Below, piece by piece: positions 5,605-8,676 of a stretch of 8,676 nucleotides of DNA (positions are counted from its first letter, which is position 1; each line of letters begins with the position of its first letter). This DNA comes from an uncultured Clostridia bacterium (GTDB taxonomy: Bacteria; Bacillota; Clostridia; Oscillospirales; Oscillospiraceae). Both the position numbers and the translations under genes were made by a program. Where the stretch lies: contig CAMEMX010000061.1 of assembly GCA_945927915.1 (NCBI GenBank), positions 1-8,676 on the forward strand. Reading direction: 5' to 3'. The notes under the pieces were generated by a model. That model saw only the letters and a program-made list of their open reading frames with translations. It had not been told where the DNA came from and did not search any database.

Positions 5605-5675
5605 TTCACCATTCATTCTTGACCCTTAGCTTTTAGCCAAATTCCACATTTCCTACAGAAACAGGAGGTAACAAA

Positions 5676-7169
5676 ATGAAAAAGACCCTTTCTCTGCTGC
5701 TGGCGTTTGCCCTGCTGCTGTCCCTGCTTGCGGGCTGCTCCGGCGGCGATGCGGAAAACGCAAAGCCCGACCAGTCCGAGCTTTATGAGCAGGTCATGGC
5801 GCGCTTTGACGGCAAGCTGGAAGAAGGCGCCGTCGTCAAGGTGCTCGAAAACGACACCGCCGTCGAGCTGGGCTACGTCGACGCGCTGATCGAGGCGTTT
5901 AACGAGGCGTTCAAGGACAAGGGCATCTCCGCCGAGCGCATGAACGTCGACCAGTATTCCGACCTCGCCACCGACGGCCCCTACGGCTATGGCCCGGACG
6001 TGTGGTATCAGGCGAACGACATCCTGATGAAATACGCCGACAAGCAGCACATCCTGCCGCTGCCCGTGCAGGAGATGGACTGCTTCGAGCAGATCCCGCA
6101 GAGCGCGTGGAACGCCTACGCCACCGACATGAACGGCGAGACATTCTATTGCGGCATTCCCGTGAACGTGCAGTCGGGTATGCTTTACTACATCGAATCC
6201 AGCCTGCCGGCAGACTGGCAGGAGAATTGGGACGTCAACCAGAACGGCACGCCCGACTTCTTTGAGAGCTACACCGCGCTTTACGCCTATTCCGAGCTTT
6301 GCAAGCAGGGCGGTCAGCCGACGCAGTACGGCTATCTCGACGAGACGGTCGACACCTACTTCATGAGCGGCTACCTGATGACCTTTGGCGCATATATCTT
6401 CGGTGACAACGGCACCGACCCGTCCGACATCGGCCTTGCAGCGGGCGACGCCTACAAGGGCGCGCGGATGGTGCGCCAGTGGGCCGGCCAGATGAACAAC
6501 ACCGAGGTGCTCGACAAGTCGTTCTCCTCCGCCGCCTACCAGTATCTTGCCGACCGCGTGATGCTCTGCACCGTCACCACGCCCGACGTCTACCGGATGT
6601 TCATCCGCTCGATGGTCGCCACGGGCAACTGGACGGAGGAGGAGGCCACCGCCGACCTCAAGATGATCACCGTGCCGCGTCTGCCCGCCAGCGGCGACCT
6701 GACCGCGGACAAGTGGGAGGATACCGTCCTGCAGCAGGACACGCTGACCGTCGAGACTAAAATGATGGGCGGCATCAACGGCTACGGCATCTCGGCCTAT
6801 ACCAAGTGCCCGAACGCCTCGCTCGCCTTCGTCGAATTCGCCACCGCCTATGAGCAGGTCGTGCTGCGCAACCGCTACCTCGGCGTTGCGCCCGCAAGAG
6901 CCGACGCCGCCGCGACCATCTCCGAGACCGACCCCACCGTCGGCATCCTCTTTGACCGTCTGGACAAGGGCTACATCAGCATCATGCCCGCCATCACGGA
7001 GATCGGCCAGCTCTGGACGCCGGCGGAGTCCTTCCTGATCGACCTTTCCACCGACCCGTACCGCGAAGAACGCGGTGAGGAGCTGCTGTTTACCACGGAC
7101 GAGGCGATCCAGGCAGGTCTGGAGCGGCTTTGTACGCAGATCCGCGACGCCATCGAGACGCTCTCCTGA
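5676..7169 (+). CDS. malE: ABC transporter substrate-binding lipoprotein, maltodextrin (MalE) type
   Basis: This 497-residue extracellular lipoprotein should capture maltose or maltodextrins and deliver them to the permeases encoded next. The signal peptide ends in the lipobox LAGC with Cys21. The mature part has the two-lobe sugar-binding protein pattern: an early strand GAVVKVLEND (51-60), PYGYGPDVWY (102-111), NGETFYCGIPVNVQSGMLYYIES (153-175), the alternating region MTFGAYIFGDN (235-245), VMLCTVTTPDVYRMF (295-309) and GGINGYGISAYTKCPNASLAFVEFAT (365-390), typical of extracellular binding family 1. An EF-hand-like loop, DVNQNGTPDFFE, occupies 186-197. It is longer than the usual roughly 400-430 residues. 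The start follows AGGAGGT at 5663-5669. It precedes malF by 11 bases and is probably cotranscribed with it. Substrate identity rests on the GH13_20 enzyme and MalF/MalG-type partners, so another oligosaccharide remains possible. Confidence 0.85.
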   Translation: MKKTLSLLLAFALLLSLLAGCSGGDAENAKPDQSELYEQVMARFDGKLEEGAVVKVLENDTAVELGYVDALIEAFNEAFKDKGISAERMNVDQYSDLATDGPYGYGPDVWYQANDILMKYADKQHILPLPVQEMDCFEQIPQSAWNAYATDMNGETFYCGIPVNVQSGMLYYIESSLPADWQENWDVNQNGTPDFFESYTALYAYSELCKQGGQPTQYGYLDETVDTYFMSGYLMTFGAYIFGDNGTDPSDIGLAAGDAYKGARMVRQWAGQMNNTEVLDKSFSSAAYQYLADRVMLCTVTTPDVYRMFIRSMVATGNWTEEEATADLKMITVPRLPASGDLTADKWEDTVLQQDTLTVETKMMGGINGYGISAYTKCPNASLAFVEFATAYEQVVLRNRYLGVAPARADAAATISETDPTVGILFDRLDKGYISIMPAITEIGQLWTPAESFLIDLSTDPYREERGEELLFTTDEAIQAGLERLCTQIRDAIETLS

Positions 7170-7180
7170 GGTAACGACCT

Positions 7181-8509
7181 ATGGGCAGAAAACTGCGATC
7201 CTGCGGCGCCTTCGTGCGCCAAAGCCCGTGGCAGGTGCGCCTGTCGATGGGCGTGATGGGTCTGGGACAGCTCTGCTACGGTCAGATCGCCAAGGGGCTG
7301 TGCTACCTGTCCGTCTTCGGCGTGCTGCTCGGCTATTTCGTCACGCGCGGCTTCCGTGACCTGATCGGCTTTTTCACCCTCGGCACGAGGGAGGAAAACC
7401 TCTGGCTCGGCATTCCCGGCGACAACTCGCTGACCATGCTCATTCTGGGTCTGTTCGCCATCTTCCTGCTGATCCTCTGGATCGTCCTGCACGTCACCAA
7501 CGTCAAGGACGCGGCCTTCACCGCCCGCGAAAAGGCCGAGGGCATCCCGCCGCGCAAGCTCCGCCGCACCCTGATGACGGCGGCGGACGACAAATTCCAC
7601 ATCACCGCCCTGTCCGTGCCGATCGTCGGCGTGGCGATCTTCTCGGTGCTTCCCATCGTGTTCATGATCCTCATCGCGTTCACGAACCTTGGCGGCGACG
7701 TGGTCTATCCGAAGCTGGCCGACTGGTCGTTCTCCGCGTGGGGCAAGATCCTGAGCCTCGGCAAGATCGGCAGCACCTTCGGCAAGATCCTCGTCTGGAA
7801 CATCCTGTGGGCGGTGCTGTCCACGGCGCTGAACTTCGTCCTCGGCCTCGGCATGGCGCTGCTGCTCAACAAGCGCAACGTCAGAGGCTCGAAATTCTGG
7901 CGGGCGTTCCCGATCCTCGCCTACGCCATTCCGGGCTTCATCACCATGATCGGCTTCAAGTTCATGTTCTCCCAGAGCGGCCCGATCAACTATTACTTGG
8001 AGCAGGCCGGGCATATGCGCATCTTCTTCCTGACGAACGACGCCTCCGCCAAATGGTGGGCGCGCGGCATCGGCCTGTTCGTCAACGCGTGGATCACCAC
8101 GCCGTCGATCATGCTGATGACGACGGGCATCCTCAGCAACATCAATACCGACCTCTACGAGGCGGCCTCGCTCGACGGCGCCTCCGCCTTCATGCAGTTC
8201 CGGAAGATCACCCTGCCCTTTGTGATTTTCTCCACGACCCCGGTGCTCATCAGCCAGTTTGTGGGCAACTTCAACAATTTCGGCATTTTCTTCTTCCTGC
8301 GCGGCGGCGTCATCTCCAACTACGCGGACTATTTCCTCGCCAGCGACACGGACCTGCTCATCAACTGGCTCTATAAGCTGTCGGTGGACAACAACTATTA
8401 CTCCATCGGTGCGGCGATCAGCCTGATCATCTTCCTGATCACGGCGGCGCTGTCCCTCTCGGTCTATGTCCGCTCGGCGGCCTTCCGGCAGGAGGATACC
8501 TATCAATGA
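7181..8509 (+). CDS. malF: Maltodextrin ABC transporter permease, MalF type
   Basis: This 442-residue integral membrane protein is one half of the translocation channel. About eight hydrophobic segments are visible, roughly at 28-54, 83-104, 143-168, 203-229, 240-262, 294-318, 344-372 and 406-431. Two membrane segments precede the core, the extended form expected of MalF rather than a minimal six-helix permease. The cytoplasmic EAA loop that docks on the ATPase is intact: E327-A-A, G333, I343 and LP (345-346). The start at 7181 has a GAGGTA ribosome binding site (7168-7173) overlapping the malE stop codon, and the stop overlaps the malG start by four bases (ATGA), so the three genes look translationally coupled. 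No ATPase gene is visible; Firmicute MalFG systems often use a shared MsmX-type ATPase encoded elsewhere. Confidence 0.93.
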   Translation: MGRKLRSCGAFVRQSPWQVRLSMGVMGLGQLCYGQIAKGLCYLSVFGVLLGYFVTRGFRDLIGFFTLGTREENLWLGIPGDNSLTMLILGLFAIFLLILWIVLHVTNVKDAAFTAREKAEGIPPRKLRRTLMTAADDKFHITALSVPIVGVAIFSVLPIVFMILIAFTNLGGDVVYPKLADWSFSAWGKILSLGKIGSTFGKILVWNILWAVLSTALNFVLGLGMALLLNKRNVRGSKFWRAFPILAYAIPGFITMIGFKFMFSQSGPINYYLEQAGHMRIFFLTNDASAKWWARGIGLFVNAWITTPSIMLMTTGILSNINTDLYEAASLDGASAFMQFRKITLPFVIFSTTPVLISQFVGNFNNFGIFFFLRGGVISNYADYFLASDTDLLINWLYKLSVDNNYYSIGAAISLIIFLITAALSLSVYVRSAAFRQEDTYQ

Positions 8510-8676
8510 AAAAGAAACTCACACCCCGCCGTGTTGCGGACAACGTCCGCACCTATCTCCTGCTGCTCATCATGGCTGCGATCTTCCTGTTCCCGTGCCT
8601 TTGGCTGATCCTCGCGTCGTTCTCCAAGACGGGCAGCCTGTACGATTTCAAGGGCTTCTTCCCGCAGGCGTTCAGT
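8506..8676 (+). CDS. malG: Maltodextrin ABC transporter permease, MalG type (5' part)
   Basis: Only the first 57 codons lie in the window, and the frame is still open at the end. The protein starts MKKKLTPRRVADNV, a basic cytoplasmic N-terminus, followed by a first membrane helix YLLLLIMAAIFLFPCLWLIL (about 17-36). Next comes ASFSKTGSLYD, matching the MalG/CUT1 permease pattern of a first helix ending in P..W.I..SF. The start overlaps the malF stop (ATGA) and is preceded by AGGAGG at 8490-8495 with ten bases of spacing. It should form the second channel subunit with MalF. The EAA loop lies beyond the window, so the assignment rests on the N-terminus and gene order. Confidence 0.88.
   Translation, partial: MKKKLTPRRVADNVRTYLLLLIMAAIFLFPCLWLILASFSKTGSLYDFKGFFPQAFS

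Larger units (their letters stand above)
5237..5675. other. 439-nt repeat-rich intergenic spacer between the GH13 and binding-protein genes
   Basis: No credible gene is present. The spacer holds five hairpin modules (5262-5559), a 47-base imperfect direct repeat, a palindromic repeat at 5570-5604 and the ribosome binding site of the next gene (AGGAGGT, 5663-5669). TTGACC at 5619-5624 resembles a -35 box, but no acceptable -10 box follows at normal spacing. The promoter of the transporter genes is therefore not identified; they may depend on an activator or on read-through from the GH13 gene. No copy of the 1144-1165 operator is seen here. Confidence 0.7.

Noticed and set aside
5237..5675. A CRISPR array in the repeat-rich spacer
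   Set aside because: The repeats are few, occur in both orientations and differ in their stems. There is no regular repeat-spacer periodicity and no cas gene.
6971..8506. A 511-codon open frame on the minus strand, antisense to the malE end and malF
   Set aside because: It is Arg/Asp/Glu/Gln-rich as expected for the complement of a hydrophobic GC-rich gene. malF on the opposite strand has a complete EAA loop and transmembrane pattern.

Overview
The window looks like chromosomal DNA from a GC-rich anaerobic Firmicute, most likely a gut member of the Oscillospirales/Ruminococcaceae. Supporting signs are strong AGGAGG-type ribosome binding sites, consensus sigma-A promoters, lipoproteins with Gram-positive-style lipoboxes, a maltodextrin ABC transporter locus with no ATPase gene in view, and short palindromic intergenic repeats. 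The placement is inferred from style and gene content, not from a database match.

Layout: 1-31 is the right part of a small palindromic repeat. 62-982 is ribF (FAD/FMN synthesis), closed by a strong intrinsic terminator (987-1029). The rest is a starch/maltodextrin utilisation locus. A consensus promoter (1112-1140) overlain at its start point by a 9-bp inverted repeat (1144-1165) drives a surface lipoprotein (1216-2511). That lipoprotein carries one InlB-type repeat followed by three SusE/SusF-like carbohydrate-binding modules. A LacI-family regulator (2757-3557, minus strand) converges on it. Between them lie a hairpin terminator and a roughly 200-nt segment containing an exact 21-nt direct repeat. 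Divergent from lacI is a cytoplasmic GH13 subfamily-20 enzyme (3605-5236; cyclomaltodextrinase/neopullulanase/maltogenic amylase type) with an N-terminal CBM34-like domain. A 440-nt repeat-rich spacer (5237-5675) follows. Then come a sugar-binding lipoprotein (5676-7169), a MalF-type permease (7181-8509) and the start of a MalG-type permease (8506 to the window end).

Proposed teamwork: the modular lipoprotein holds starch or long maltooligosaccharides at the cell surface. The binding protein and MalF/MalG permeases import maltodextrins, powered by an ATPase encoded elsewhere (MsmX/MalK type). The GH13_20 enzyme cleaves them in the cytoplasm, and the LacI regulator senses a sugar and controls at least the lipoprotein promoter. 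Starch or maltodextrin as substrate is an inference from the enzyme subfamily and the gene neighbourhood.

The least explained parts are the 2557-2756 segment, the array of hairpins with different but self-complementary stems at 5262-5559, the unusually short LacI protein with a promoter that predicts a nearly leaderless mRNA, and the SusE/SusF-like architecture in what appears to be a single-membrane bacterium.
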